Shown here: piece by piece, positions 55,679 through 64,000 of the stretch
Numbering within the stretch: position 1 is the stretch's first letter
Layout: every line of letters begins with the position of its first letter
NCBI GenBank assembly: GCA_900554565.1
Contig: USHX01000002.1
Span: 26,097 to 90,096 of the forward strand
Length of the DNA: 64,000 nt
Source of the DNA: an uncultured Clostridium sp.
GTDB lineage: Bacteria > Bacillota > Clostridia > TANB77 > CAG-508
Direction of reading: 5' to 3'
The notes under the pieces: model-generated
What the model was told of the DNA's origin: nothing
Database searches by the model: none
Seen by the model: only the letters and a program-made list of their open reading frames with translations
Position numbers and translations under genes: made by a program

Positions 55679-56277
55679 GCAACAAGCAAATTAGATATAG
55701 AAATATTTTGGAAAAAAGCCCAATAAAGTATTTATGTCCTATTTGTGGTTCATACCATGATGTTCCTGAAATGATGCCACTAAAAAAGTGGAAAATTGAA
55801 ATCAAGTGCCCGAATTTTCCAGAAATTTCTGCAGAATATGAGGTAGAAAGCTTTAATGTTAAAGAAACGCAAAACTTATATGTAGGTATTGAATTTGAAA
55901 GAGAGTTCGATGGATATTGCTATATATATACTCAGGCACAAGAACTTATTGGGAAAAATGAAGAAATGGTATTATCCTATAAAGAAAATAAAGAAACTAT
56001 TGCTTTTAGGATAAATATGAAAAAGGCAAGAGATTTTGAATCTTGTTATTATTGCAGACAAAACAAAGTCTGTCATTGGCCACGTCTAAAGAAAGAACTA
56101 AAAGATTGCGAAGACTGTAGTGTCAAGAAAAAATGTCTGCATTATGAAAATAGTACCAAAGATTTTAAGATAATAGGGTATAGAGCAGACAAAAAATGTC
56201 TTTGGTATGAAATAAATGGAAAAAGTGATTTGAAATTAGGATTTATTTTTGAAAAAGACAAAATAGAAGAAAAATGA
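55675..56277 (+). CDS. Zinc-ribbon-like protein of unknown function (second of a pair)
   Basis: A 200-residue relative of the preceding protein with an added C-terminal Cys-rich part: YLCPICGSYHDV near residue 19, then CYYCRQNKVC (about 122-131) and CEDCSVKKKCLHY (about 142-154). These could bind zinc or an iron-sulphur cluster. There is no membrane segment or signal. Its ATG overlaps the upstream stop, so translation is coupled. Their position after the surface-protein cluster may be coincidental. Confidence 0.65.
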   Translation: MSNKQIRYRNILEKSPIKYLCPICGSYHDVPEMMPLKKWKIEIKCPNFPEISAEYEVESFNVKETQNLYVGIEFEREFDGYCYIYTQAQELIGKNEEMVLSYKENKETIAFRINMKKARDFESCYYCRQNKVCHWPRLKKELKDCEDCSVKKKCLHYENSTKDFKIIGYRADKKCLWYEINGKSDLKLGFIFEKDKIEEK

Positions 56278-56291
56278 TTTTAAACTCAAAT

Positions 56292-56325
56292 TTATCTCTC
56301 AAGATATTTTCTTGGGGGATTTTTT
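56292..56325 (+). terminator. Probable intrinsic terminator
   Basis: TCTCTCAAGA pairs with TCTTGGGGGA (with G-U pairs), loop TATTT, followed by TTTTTTAT. Confidence 0.5.
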
Positions 56326-56398
56326 ATATCTAAAATCGGCTTGAACAAAAGAACAAAATCTGATAAAATAAGCATGCAAACAAAAAAGAAAGGAGAAT

Positions 56399-56422
56399 AT
56401 GATATATAAACATATCATATAA
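56399..56422 (+). promoter_or_regulatory. Seven-codon upstream ORF coinciding with a hairpin, before trmB
   Basis: AAAGGAG at 56389-56395 is followed by ATG at 56399 and the frame MIYKHII-stop (TAA 56420-56422). The same bases form a 9-bp stem (ATATGATAT 56397-56405 with ATATCATAT 56412-56420). The trmB ATG lies 5 nt after the stop and has no ribosome site of its own. Confidence 0.5.
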
Positions 56423-56427
56423 CAAAA

Positions 56428-57093
56428 ATGAGGATAAGGTATAAAAAATGGGCAAGACCAGAACTAGAAGCAAGTAAATTTTATGAAGATGAACCAGAAA
56501 AATGGAAAGGAAAATGGAAAGAACACTATAAAAATCCAGAAAAACCATTTATGTTAGAACTAGGGTGTGGAAAAGGAAACTTCATATCACAACTAGCAGT
56601 TGAAAATCAAAATATAAATTATTTGGCAATAGACTTAGTTGATGCAATGTTAGGCCTAGCTAAAAGAAATATAGAAGCAACATACAAAGAAAATAATCTA
56701 GAGCCTGAAAATGTATTAATAACAAGATTTGATATAGAAAGAATTAACTTGATTTTAGACAAAAAAGATGATGTACAAAGAATATATATTAATTTCTGCA
56801 ATCCATGGCCAAGAGGAAAACACAGAAAGAAAAGGTTAACACATACAAGACAATTACAAAAATATAAAGAATTTTTAAGTGAAAATGCCGAAATCTATTT
56901 CAAAACAGATGATGATGAGTTATTTGAAGCAAGCTTAACATATTTTGAAGAATCAGGATTTAAAATAATGAAAAAAACATACAATTTACATGAAGAACCT
57001 ATTTTTGAAAAAAACATAGAAACAGAACATGAAAAAATGTTTTCAGAACAAGGAATAAAAATAAAAGCTTTAATTGCAAAAATTGAAAAATAA
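56428..57093 (+). CDS. trmB: tRNA (guanine-N7-)-methyltransferase TrmB
   Basis: TrmB methylates N7 of G46 in tRNA with SAM. The N-terminus MRIRYKKWARPELEAS is typical of Firmicutes TrmB; the SAM motif LELGCGKGNF is at about residues 43-52, INFCNPWPRGKHRKKRLTH (the conserved PDPWPKxRHxKRR region) at about 119-137, and IYFKTDDDELF follows. Length 221 residues. Translation probably depends on coupling to the short upstream ORF. The DUF4116 gene follows within 10 bp. Confidence 0.93.
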   Translation: MRIRYKKWARPELEASKFYEDEPEKWKGKWKEHYKNPEKPFMLELGCGKGNFISQLAVENQNINYLAIDLVDAMLGLAKRNIEATYKENNLEPENVLITRFDIERINLILDKKDDVQRIYINFCNPWPRGKHRKKRLTHTRQLQKYKEFLSENAEIYFKTDDDELFEASLTYFEESGFKIMKKTYNLHEEPIFEKNIETEHEKMFSEQGIKIKALIAKIEK

Positions 57094-57101
57094 AATTGGA
57101 G

Positions 57102-57620
57102 ATGAACAAATTGGAAGAACAAGAAGTTATAGCAAACAAAGATAATAAAGAATTTGTACTAAAAGCAGTAAGCGAAAAAGGAAAATTTTTAGATTTAGTA
57201 TCACCAGAATTTCAAGATGATAAAGAAGTGGTAATGGCAGCATTAAATCAAGATGCTGAAAGCCTAGAATTTGCAAGCGATAGATTAAAAGATGATAAAG
57301 AAGTTATAAAAAAGGGTGTAGATGGAGCACCTTGGACAGTTTGTTATGCATCTGACAGATTAAGAGCGGATAGAGAGATTATATTTGATAGTTGTAAAAA
57401 CTACGGCCAAGCATTATATTTTGCTTCAGAAGAATTAAGAGATGACAGGGAAGTAGTAAAAGCAGCAGTAGAGAACAAGGGGATAATAATAAAATATGCA
57501 AGTAAAAGACTTCAAAATGATAAAGAGCTAGCTTTGATTGCGGTAGGCCAAAATAAACAAGCATATCATTTTATATCTGAAGAATTGAAAGAAGATGAAG
57601 ATATAAAAAAATTATTATAA
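57102..57620 (+). CDS. DUF4116 repeat protein
   Basis: The protein is built from about four repeats of roughly 32-40 residues, each with the pattern DDKEVV..A....A..L.FAS..L (for example QDDKEVVMAALNQDAESLEFA, RDDREVVKAAVENKG, QNDKELALIAVGQN). This is the DUF4116 repeat, of unknown function, common in some Clostridia, protists and viruses, probably a helical solenoid for protein contacts. No signal or membrane helix. The start is uncertain: ATG 57102 abuts GGAG, while TTG 57111 is better spaced (9 nt). Confidence 0.75.
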   Translation: MNKLEEQEVIANKDNKEFVLKAVSEKGKFLDLVSPEFQDDKEVVMAALNQDAESLEFASDRLKDDKEVIKKGVDGAPWTVCYASDRLRADREIIFDSCKNYGQALYFASEELRDDREVVKAAVENKGIIIKYASKRLQNDKELALIAVGQNKQAYHFISEELKEDEDIKKLL

Positions 57621-57626
57621 AAAGAC

Positions 57627-57655
57627 TTGTAGTTTTCTAAAATTCCTTATATAAT
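57627..57655 (+). promoter_or_regulatory. Sigma-A promoter of pta-ackA
   Basis: TTGTAG (57627-57632), 17-bp spacer, TATAAT (57650-57655), 30 bp before the pta start. Confidence 0.65.
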
Positions 57656-57685
57656 GAGCATGTAAAAACAAAAAAGGAGGAAAAA

Positions 57686-58690
57686 ATGGCTTTTATAGAC
57701 GAAATAAAGAAAAGAGCAAAACAACAAATAAAAACAATAGTACTTCCAGAAGCAGAAGACATAAGAACACTACAAGCAACCGAGCAAGTTTTAAAAGAAG
57801 GCTATGCACACATAATATTAATAGGAAACAAAAACAAAATAGAAGAAAAAGCAAAAACTAATAATGTAGACATTACAGGGGCAAAAATAATAGAACCTGA
57901 AAACAGCGAAAAATACGATGAATATGTAGAACTACTATACAACTTAAGAAAACACAAAGGAATGACAGAAGAAAAAGCAAAAGAATTAGTAAAAGATCCA
58001 GTTTACTTTGGAATGTTAATGATAAAAGATGAAAAAAGTATAGCAGATGGACTAGTTTCAGGTGCAGTACACTCAACATCAGATACATTAAGACCAGCAT
58101 TACAAATACTAAAAACAGCTCCAGATACAAAACTAGTTTCTGCTTTTTTTGTAGTAGTAGTACCAGATTGTGAATATGGAGAAAACGGAACATTTATATT
58201 TGGAGATAGCGGATTAAATGAAAATCCAGATGCAGAAAAACTATCAGAAATAGCGATATCTTCAAGTAAAAGTTTTAAACAACTAGTGGGCAAAGAACCA
58301 AAAGTAGCAATGCTTTCATATTCTACATATGGAAGTGCAAAATCAGAATTAACTGAAAAAGTTATAGAAGCAACAAAAAAAGTAAAAGAAAAAGAACCAA
58401 ACTTATTAGTAGATGGAGAACTACAATTAGATGCAGCAATAGTACCAGAAGTAGCTGAGCTAAAGGCTCCAAGAAGTCCACTAAAAGGTGATGCAAATGT
58501 ATTAATATTCCCAGATTTAAATGCTGGAAATATAGGATATAAATTAGTTCAAAGACTAGGAAAAGCTGAAGCATATGGACCACTTTGCCAAGGAATAGCA
58601 AGACCAGTAAATGATTTATCACGTGGTTGCAGCAGTAAAGATATTGCTGGAGTTGTTGCAATAACAGCTGTACAAGCACAAGAAAAATAA
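57686..58690 (+). CDS. pta: Phosphate acetyltransferase
   Basis: Pta converts acetyl-CoA and phosphate to acetyl-phosphate, the first step of acetate formation with ATP gain. The protein has the short (334-residue) form. Family segments are VLPEAEDIRTLQA, DPVYFGMLMI, SGAVHSTSDTLRPALQI, GDSGLNENPDAEKLSEIA, LSYSTYGSAKSE and FPDLNAGNIGYKLVQR. AAGGAGG precedes the ATG. It leads an operon with two acetate kinase genes. Confidence 0.96.
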   Translation: MAFIDEIKKRAKQQIKTIVLPEAEDIRTLQATEQVLKEGYAHIILIGNKNKIEEKAKTNNVDITGAKIIEPENSEKYDEYVELLYNLRKHKGMTEEKAKELVKDPVYFGMLMIKDEKSIADGLVSGAVHSTSDTLRPALQILKTAPDTKLVSAFFVVVVPDCEYGENGTFIFGDSGLNENPDAEKLSEIAISSSKSFKQLVGKEPKVAMLSYSTYGSAKSELTEKVIEATKKVKEKEPNLLVDGELQLDAAIVPEVAELKAPRSPLKGDANVLIFPDLNAGNIGYKLVQRLGKAEAYGPLCQGIARPVNDLSRGCSSKDIAGVVAITAVQAQEK

Positions 58691-58729
58691 TAAATACTGA
58701 AAGATATATAATAAAAGGAGAGTGAAGCT

Positions 58730-59926
58730 ATGAAAATTTTAGTTTTAAACTCAGGAAGTTCATCATTAAAATATCAAGTAATTGATATGGAAACAGAAGA
58801 AATGCTAGTAAAAGGTTACTTTGAGAGAATTGGGCAACCAAATTCGTTTTTAACACACAAAGTAAATGGAGTAAAACACAAATTTGAACATCAAGCAAAA
58901 AATCATGAGCAAGCCATAAAATTCGTACTTAGCAGAATTACAAATGATCACTATGGTGTAATAAAAGACTTGAGTGAGCTTGCAGGGATTGGACATAGAG
59001 TTGTACATGGTGGAGAAAAATTTTCAGATTCGGTTTTAATAACTGATGAGGTTATTAAAGAAATAGAAGAATGTAGTAATTTAGCACCATTACATAATCC
59101 AGCAGCAGTGTTAGGAATGGAAGCATGTAGAAAAGTTGTTCCAAAAATAAAAATGGTAGCAGTATTTGATACAGCATTTCACCAAACAATTCCAAAAGAA
59201 AGATATGTATATCCAATACCATATGAGTATTATGAAAAATATGGAATAAGAAAATATGGCTTTCATGGAACATCACATAAATATGTAGCTGGTAGAGTGG
59301 CAGAACTTATGGGAAAAGACATTAAAGACTTGAAAATAGTAAATTGTCATTTAGGCCAAGGGGCAAGTATATGTGCAATCCAAGATGGCAAATCAGTAGA
59401 AACTAGTATGGGCTTAACACCACTTGGTGGAATAGTTATGGGTTCTAGAAGTGGAGACTTAGACCCATCTGTTGTAACATATATAATGAACAAAGAAAAA
59501 TTAACTCCTGAAAAAATGGAAAACAGATTAAATAAAGAATCAGGAGTGTATGGAATATCTAATGTTTCATTAGACTTTAGAGATATAGAAATAGAAGCAC
59601 AAAGTGGTGGAACACATGCTAAACTAGCATTAGATGTATTTCACGACTCAGTTGCAAGCTATATTGCTAAATGTATGGTAGCAATGAATGGAATGGATGT
59701 ACTTACATTTACAGCTGGAGTTGGAGAAAAAGGTCAAGACTCAAGACAAGAAATATGCAATAGACTAAAAGTATTTGGGGTTGAACTTGATAACGAAATA
59801 AATCAAGCTTCAAAAGGAAAAGAAGCAAAAATATCAAGTGAAAACTCAAAAGTGGAAGTATATGCAATTCCAACAAATGAAGAGTTAATGATAGCAAGAG
59901 AAACAATGAAAATTATAAATGAATAG
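58730..59926 (+). CDS. ackA: Acetate kinase (copy 1)
   Basis: AckA makes ATP and acetate from acetyl-phosphate. Motifs: VLNSGSSSLKYQ at the N-terminus, GIGHRVVHGGEKF, PLHNPAAVLG, AVFDTAFHQTIP, RKYGFHGTSHKYV, CHLGQGASICAI and RSGDLDPSVV. Two deviations are visible: GLTPLGG where most have GLTPLEG, and TAGVGEKGQDSR where the Asn of GIGEN is Lys. The length of 398 residues is normal. A second, clearly diverged copy follows 13 bp downstream. Confidence 0.94.
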   Translation: MKILVLNSGSSSLKYQVIDMETEEMLVKGYFERIGQPNSFLTHKVNGVKHKFEHQAKNHEQAIKFVLSRITNDHYGVIKDLSELAGIGHRVVHGGEKFSDSVLITDEVIKEIEECSNLAPLHNPAAVLGMEACRKVVPKIKMVAVFDTAFHQTIPKERYVYPIPYEYYEKYGIRKYGFHGTSHKYVAGRVAELMGKDIKDLKIVNCHLGQGASICAIQDGKSVETSMGLTPLGGIVMGSRSGDLDPSVVTYIMNKEKLTPEKMENRLNKESGVYGISNVSLDFRDIEIEAQSGGTHAKLALDVFHDSVASYIAKCMVAMNGMDVLTFTAGVGEKGQDSRQEICNRLKVFGVELDNEINQASKGKEAKISSENSKVEVYAIPTNEELMIARETMKIINE

Positions 59927-59939
59927 GAGAGAATAAAAA

Positions 59940-61130
59940 ATGAAGATTTTAGTTTTAAACTGTGGTAGTTCATCACTTAAATATCAATTAATAAACATGG
60001 AAACAGAAGAAGTATTAGCTTCTGGAAAATATGAAAGAATAGGGGAAGAAGAAGCTTTTATAACACATAAAGCACAAGGCAAAAAAGTAGAAATAAAAAA
60101 ACCAGCTTATGATCACAAAGAAGCAATTGAATTTACATTAGCACAACTTACAAATCCAGAATACAAAGTAATAGATAGCTTAGATGAAATAGAAGCAATT
60201 GGACATAGAGTTGTACATGGTGGAGAAATATTTAAAGAATCAGCTGTAATAGATGATAAAGTAATAAAAGAAATAGAAGAATGCGGTGAATTTGCACCAT
60301 TACACAATCCAGCAGCAGTGCTAGGAATGGAAGCATGTAAAAAGGTTATGCCAGGAAAACCAATGGTAGCAGTATTTGATACAACATTCCATCAAACAAT
60401 GCCAAAAGAAAAATATGTATATCCAATACCATATGAATATTACAAAAAATATGGAGTAAGAAAATATGGAGCACATGGTACATCACATATGTATGTTTCA
60501 CAAAGACTTGCAGAAATAGAAAATAAAGATATAAAAGATTTAAAAATTGTTACATGTCATTTAGGACAAGGATCTAGTATATGTGCAGTAGAAGGTGGAA
60601 AATCAATAGATACAAGTATGGGATTAACACCACTTGGCGGAATTCCAATGGTAACAAGAAGTGGAGATTTAGATCCATCTATATTAACATATATAATGAA
60701 AAAAGAAAATATATCAGCTGGAGAAATGGAAGATATATTAAACAAAAAATCAGGAGTTGCTGGAATATCAGGGTTAGCACCAGACTTTAGAGTAATAGAA
60801 ACTGCAGCAAATGAAGGTGATGAAAAAGCTGAAATAGCAATGGAAAGCTTTAAATATGCAGTAGCAAGTTATATTGCAAAATATGCAGTAGCTATGAATG
60901 GAGTAGATTACATTATATTTACAGGTGGAGTTGGAGAAAACCAAATTAATATAAGAAAAGGAATTTGCGAAAAATTAGGATTTATGGGTGTTGAAATAGA
61001 TGTAGATGAAAACAACATGAGAGGGGAAGAAAAAGTTATTTCAAAACCAGAATCAAAAGTAAAAGTATATGTAATCCCAACAAATGAAGAATTAATGATA
61101 GCTAAAGAAACAATGAGATTATCTAACTAG
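59940..61130 (+). CDS. ackA: Acetate kinase (copy 2, tandem paralogue)
   Basis: The 396-residue protein aligns with copy 1 over its whole length. Motifs: VLNCGSSSLKYQ, GHRVVHGGEIF, PLHNPAAVLG, FDTTFHQTMP, CHLGQGSSICAV, RSGDLDPSIL and TGGVGENQINIR, which keeps the GEN lost in copy 1. It differs at RKYGAHGTSH (Phe to Ala next to the active-site His) and again has GLTPLGG. Two tandem acetate kinases after one pta are unusual; one may prefer another acyl phosphate (propionate or butyrate), which is only inference. Confidence 0.92.
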   Translation: MKILVLNCGSSSLKYQLINMETEEVLASGKYERIGEEEAFITHKAQGKKVEIKKPAYDHKEAIEFTLAQLTNPEYKVIDSLDEIEAIGHRVVHGGEIFKESAVIDDKVIKEIEECGEFAPLHNPAAVLGMEACKKVMPGKPMVAVFDTTFHQTMPKEKYVYPIPYEYYKKYGVRKYGAHGTSHMYVSQRLAEIENKDIKDLKIVTCHLGQGSSICAVEGGKSIDTSMGLTPLGGIPMVTRSGDLDPSILTYIMKKENISAGEMEDILNKKSGVAGISGLAPDFRVIETAANEGDEKAEIAMESFKYAVASYIAKYAVAMNGVDYIIFTGGVGENQINIRKGICEKLGFMGVEIDVDENNMRGEEKVISKPESKVKVYVIPTNEELMIAKETMRLSN

Positions 61131-61204
61131 AACCTATAAGTAAAATTAGCAACGGAGATTTAAAAAAGTAAGAGATAAAAAGTTAAATAAAGAATTTGAG
61201 AGAA

Positions 61205-61243
61205 GAAGATAGGAATTTGAATTTATTTCCTATCTCTTTTTAA
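61205..61243 (+). terminator. Intrinsic terminator of pta-ackA-ackA
   Basis: AGATAGGAA pairs with TTCCTATCT, followed by CTTTTTAA. The remaining bases to 61341 contain nothing I can name. Confidence 0.75.
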
Positions 61244-61341
61244 TTGACTATGTGCAAGTGGCATGCTTTAATATGAGCTACGAGCAGTCGGAAGAATAGG
61301 GCTTAATTCTGTTTGCCAAAAAAGTGAAAGGAGACATTATT

Positions 61342-61839
61342 ATGGAAAAAGAAGTTACACTTTTAGCTATACTTCAGGAATTAAGAGACTTTAGAAAAGA
61401 AAATAATACAAGATTGGAGGTGCTAGAAAATAGATTAGATAGACTAGAAGGAAAAGAGACTAAACTTGATGAAAGAATGAGCAGAATAGAAAGCAAGATG
61501 GAAACATTAGAAGATAAAATGTTAGATTTAGAAAAGAGAGCAGATATTATAGAAAATAAAAAAGAGAAAGAGAGAAAAGAATTGTTTGATGTATTAGACA
61601 ATATGCAAAAGAAATTAATGAATATAATAGAACAAAAATCTCAAGAAATAAAAGAATATATGGACTTAAAATTTAAGCTGATTGAAAGCGAATTAGAAGT
61701 AAACAAGGTTGAGCATAAAAATTTTAATATATTTTGTAAAGAATATGAAAATAGGTTGGATTTTTATGGAAGTAGATTAGAGAATCTAGAAGATTGGAAA
61801 GAAGATTTTGACTCTGGAATGTTTACACCAGTATATTAA
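61342..61839 (+). CDS. Coiled-coil protein, unknown function
   Basis: The 165-residue protein is almost entirely heptad-rich coiled coil from about residue 5 to 115 (LQELRDFRKENNTRLEVLEN, RLDRLEGKETK, MSRIESKMETLEDKM and so on), with a short non-coil C-terminus ending FDSGMFTPVY. I start it at ATG 61342 with AAAGGAG upstream (an earlier GTG adds six residues). Similar small coils occur in phage and Clostridial genomes without known function. It stands alone between two terminator/promoter regions. Confidence 0.65.
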   Translation: MEKEVTLLAILQELRDFRKENNTRLEVLENRLDRLEGKETKLDERMSRIESKMETLEDKMLDLEKRADIIENKKEKERKELFDVLDNMQKKLMNIIEQKSQEIKEYMDLKFKLIESELEVNKVEHKNFNIFCKEYENRLDFYGSRLENLEDWKEDFDSGMFTPVY

Positions 61840-61863
61840 AATCATAAATTAAATAAAAAACTC

Positions 61864-61891
61864 TTGCAAAACACAAAAATTGTGATATAAT
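61864..61891 (+). promoter_or_regulatory. Sigma-A promoter of the ileS T-box leader
   Basis: TTGCAA (61864-61869), 16-bp spacer, TATAAT (61886-61891). Confidence 0.7.
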
Positions 61892-61899
61892 ACAATTCA

Positions 61900-62176
61900 T
61901 AAGAAAAAAACAAAAATAAGGACACGGCATATAATACAATATCTTAAGAGAGAGCCAAAGGAAGCTGAAAATTTGGTAAGTAAAAATTATAATGTTATCA
62001 CCTTATTAGTTGCTAGACTGAACAAAGTAAGTTAGCCGTAAAACCTGCGTTAAAGGAAAATAAGAGAGTAAATAAAAAGCAAAATAGATTTACTAACCTA
62101 GGTGGTACCGCGGAATAAAAAAATTTCGTCCTAATATGTATAAACAAACATATTAGGGCGTTTTCTTTTTTGAAGG
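61900..62176 (+). promoter_or_regulatory. T-box riboswitch leader of ileS
   Basis: The T-box sequence AGGTGGTACCGCGG ends at about 62112 and is followed by a strong terminator (CGTCCTAATATGT 62127-62139 with ACATATTAGGGCG 62148-62160, then TTTTCTTTTTT). The usual stem I region precedes it; an ATC at 61997-61999 is a candidate Ile specifier codon, not certain. Uncharged tRNA-Ile would stabilise the antiterminator and let ileS be transcribed. Confidence 0.9.
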
Positions 62177-62229
62177 TAAATTTAAATTGCAAAATATTTA
62201 GAAGCAAAAAAATATAAGGAGGTTTTTTT

Positions 62230-64000
62230 ATGTATAAAAAAGTTGAACTAAAAGATGGATTTGTTGGCATGGAACATGAAGTAGCAAAGAACTGGAAAGA
62301 AAAAGACATAATAAAGAAAAACTTTAACATGAATGAAGGAAAAAGATACTTCACATTCTATGATGGACCACCAACAGCAAATGGAAAGCCACATGTTGGT
62401 CACATTGAAACAAGGGTAATGAAAGATATAATCCCAAGATACAAAGTAATGAAAGGCTATAAAGTAATTCGTAAAGCTGGTTGGGACACACATGGATTAC
62501 CAGTTGAACTAGAAATAGAGAAAAAACTAGGAATATCAGGAAAAGAACAAATTGAAGATTATGGAGTAGAAAAATTTGTTAAAGAATGTAAAGAAAGCGT
62601 ATTCACATATGTACACATGTGGGAAGAAATGACAAACAAAGTAGGATACTGGGTTGACATGGAAAATCCATATGTAACATATCATAATGATTATATAGAA
62701 TCAGTATGGTGGGCATTAAAACAAATGTGGGAAAAAGGCTTATTATATGAAGGACATAAAGTAATGCCATATTGTCCAAGATGTGGAACAGCACTATCAT
62801 CACATGAGGTTGCACAAGGTTATAAAGATGTAAAAGACTTAACATGTGTAGCAAAATTTAAAGTAGAAGAAGGACAAAAAATAGCAGGAGAAGAAGTAAA
62901 AGACACATATATATTAGCATGGACAACAACACCATGGACATTACCATCAAACTTAGCATTATGTGTAAATAAATCATATGAATATGCAAAAGTAAAAGCA
63001 AATATTGGAACAGATGATGAACCAAAATATGAAACATATATCTTAGCTAAAGAACTAATTGAATCAGTATTAAAAGAAACACCATATGAAATATTATCAA
63101 CATTCAAAGGTGAAGATTTATTAGGACTAAAATATGAACAATTAATGCCATTTGCTAAAGTTGAAGGAAAAGCATTTGTAGTAATTCACGGAGATTATGT
63201 AACACTTATAGACGGTACAGGAATTGTTCACATTGCACCAGCATATGGAGAAGATGACAGTTTAGTATCAAAACAAAATGGAATAGCATTTGTTAATTTA
63301 GTTGACAAATCAGGAAAATTTGTACCAGAAGTAGAACCATGGGCCGGAAGATTTGTAAGAGATTGTAATGAAGATATCTGCAAATGGTTAGCAGCTGAAA
63401 ATAAATTATTCAGTAAAGAAAAACATATGCACTCATATCCACACTGTTGGAGATGTGACACACCATTACTTTACTATCCAAAAGAAAGTTGGTTTGTTGC
63501 AATGAGTAAATTAAGAGATGAATTAGTAGCAAACAACAACAAAGTAAATTGGTATCCAGATACAATAAGAACAGGAAGATTTGGAAAATTCTTAGAAAAT
63601 GTAATAGATTGGGGAATTTCAAGAGATAGATATTGGGGAACACCATTACCAGTTTGGACATGTGAAGATGAAAACTGTGGACATCAAGAATGCATAGGAT
63701 CTATAGAAGAACTAAAACAAAAAGCGATTGAATGTCCAGAGGATATTGAATTACACAAACCATATATAGACAATGTACACTTAAAATGTCCAAAATGTGG
63801 TAAAACAATGAATAGAGCAAAAGAAGTTATAGATTGCTGGTTTGACTCAGGATCAATGCCTTTTGCACAATGGCATTACCCATTTGAAAATAAAGAAATG
63901 TTTGACAATAACTTCCCAGCAGGATTTATATCAGAAGCAATAGACCAAACAAGAGGATGGTTCTATACTTTAACTGCAATAGGAACAGCATTATTTGGAA
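62230..64000 (+). CDS. ileS: Isoleucyl-tRNA synthetase (5' part, runs off the window)
   Basis: IleS charges tRNA-Ile and edits mischarged valine. The frame is open from ATG 62230 (AAGGAGG upstream) to the last base, about 590 codons, so only the N-terminal half is present. The class I HIGH motif appears as PHVGH in [17 protein letters not shown] at about residues 50-66; the insert zinc ribbon [12 protein letters not shown], the editing-domain segments [13 protein letters not shown] and [15 protein letters not shown], and [12 protein letters not shown] follow, then [14 protein letters not shown] and [15 protein letters not shown] would lie beyond the end. No CGG shift site is in this part. Confidence 0.95.
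   Translation, partial: MYKKVELKDGFVGMEHEVAKNWKEKDIIKKNFNMNEGKRYFTFYDGPPTANGKPHVGHIETRVMKDIIPRYKVMKGYKVIRKAGWDTHGLPVELEIEKKLGISGKEQIEDYGVEKFVKECKESVFTYVHMWEEMTNKVGYWVDMENPYVTYHNDYIESVWWALKQMWEKGLLYEGHKVMPYCPRCGTALSSHEVAQGYKDVKDLTCVAKFKVEEGQKIAGEEVKDTYILAWTTTPWTLPSNLALCVNKSYEYAKVKANIGTDDEPKYETYILAKELIESVLKETPYEILSTFKGEDLLGLKYEQLMPFAKVEGKAFVVIHGDYVTLIDGTGIVHIAPAYGEDDSLVSKQNGIAFVNLVDKSGKFVPEVEPWAGRFVRDCNEDICKWLAAENKLFSKEKHMHSYPHCWRCDTPLLYYPKESWFVAMSKLRDELVANNNKVNWYPDTIRTGRFGKFLENVIDWGISRDRYWGTPLPVWTCEDENCGHQECIGSIEELKQKAIECPEDIELHKPYIDNVHLKCPKCGKTMNRAKEVIDCWFDSGSMPFAQWHYPFENKEMFDNNFPAGFISEAIDQTRGWFYTLTAIGTALFG

Noticed and set aside
61131..61341. A promoter or small RNA after the pta-ackA terminator (TTGACT ... 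TAATAT)
   Set aside because: The spacer is 19 bp and the boxes are weak; no structure supports an RNA gene.
961..63360. Other CGGA strings such as ACC GGA, TGC GGA, AGC GGA, GGC GGA
   Set aside because: In these the zero frame already reads GGA (or CCG/GCG/ACG plus GA), so no shift is needed.

Overview
The window comes from a very AT-rich (roughly 70% A+T by eye) anaerobic, endospore-forming member of the Clostridia, probably an uncultured gut-type lineage; the species cannot be named from sequence. Supporting genes are the SCIFF peptide and its radical-SAM maturase (scfA/scfB, a hallmark of Clostridia), germination protease gpr and ytxC (sporulation), rubrerythrin, anaerobic ribonucleotide reductase nrdD, formate-THF ligase, pta-ackA and a T-box in front of ileS. 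There are no rRNA, tRNA, IS or CRISPR features.

Layout. 1-12.9 kb: tcdA, rubrerythrin, rsmE, the Firmicutes operon yicC-remA-rpoZ-gmk-priA-def-fmt, then scfA-scfB and a basic amino-acid decarboxylase. 13-14.5 kb: a prepilin-like surface protein with an FGE/C-type-lectin-like C-terminus whose last 125 bp look like the variable region of a diversity-generating retroelement (DGR). 14.7-20 kb: Asp23/AmaP envelope-stress cluster, nusB-xseA-xseB, fhs. 20-31 kb: MATE-like transporter, uvrA, gpr, ytxC, GH57 branching enzyme. 31-37 kb: recJ-relA-MBL-hisS. 37-41 kb: a Crp/Fnr regulator divergent from nrdD with a shared palindromic operator and a 185-bp inverted-repeat element between them. 41-49 kb: HNH/ParB-like gene, murT-gatD, pyrimidine-nucleotidase-like HAD, DUF4130 plus radical-SAM pair, trxB-trxA, an RluA-type pseudouridine synthase. 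49-55 kb: four tandem paralogues of the prepilin/FGE-like protein plus a GLUG-repeat gene remnant. 55-64 kb: two zinc-ribbon proteins, trmB, DUF4116 protein, pta and two tandem acetate kinases, a coiled-coil protein, and T-box-ileS (runs off the window).

Main observation. Seven genes (yicC, priA, uvrA, hisS, murT, a DUF4130 gene and one FGE-like surface gene) are each interrupted by an apparent single-base insertion, twice in priA, giving eight events on both strands. All eight are the same event: a C placed before a GGA glycine codon, so that the zero frame meets a CGG codon followed by A, and skipping one base (or reading CGGA as a four-base codon) restores the full-length protein at a Gly that often lies in an essential motif (Walker A of PriA and UvrA, GRAGR of PriA, the GSVCSGGRY motif of HisS). 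By eye, in-frame CGG is otherwise almost absent from the window: I found only four other cases, all in poorly conserved genes, three of them after a Glu codon. This suggests programmed +1 frameshifting or quadruplet decoding at CGG-A, apparently used genome-wide. It is inference from DNA alone; a systematic sequencing artefact must be excluded.
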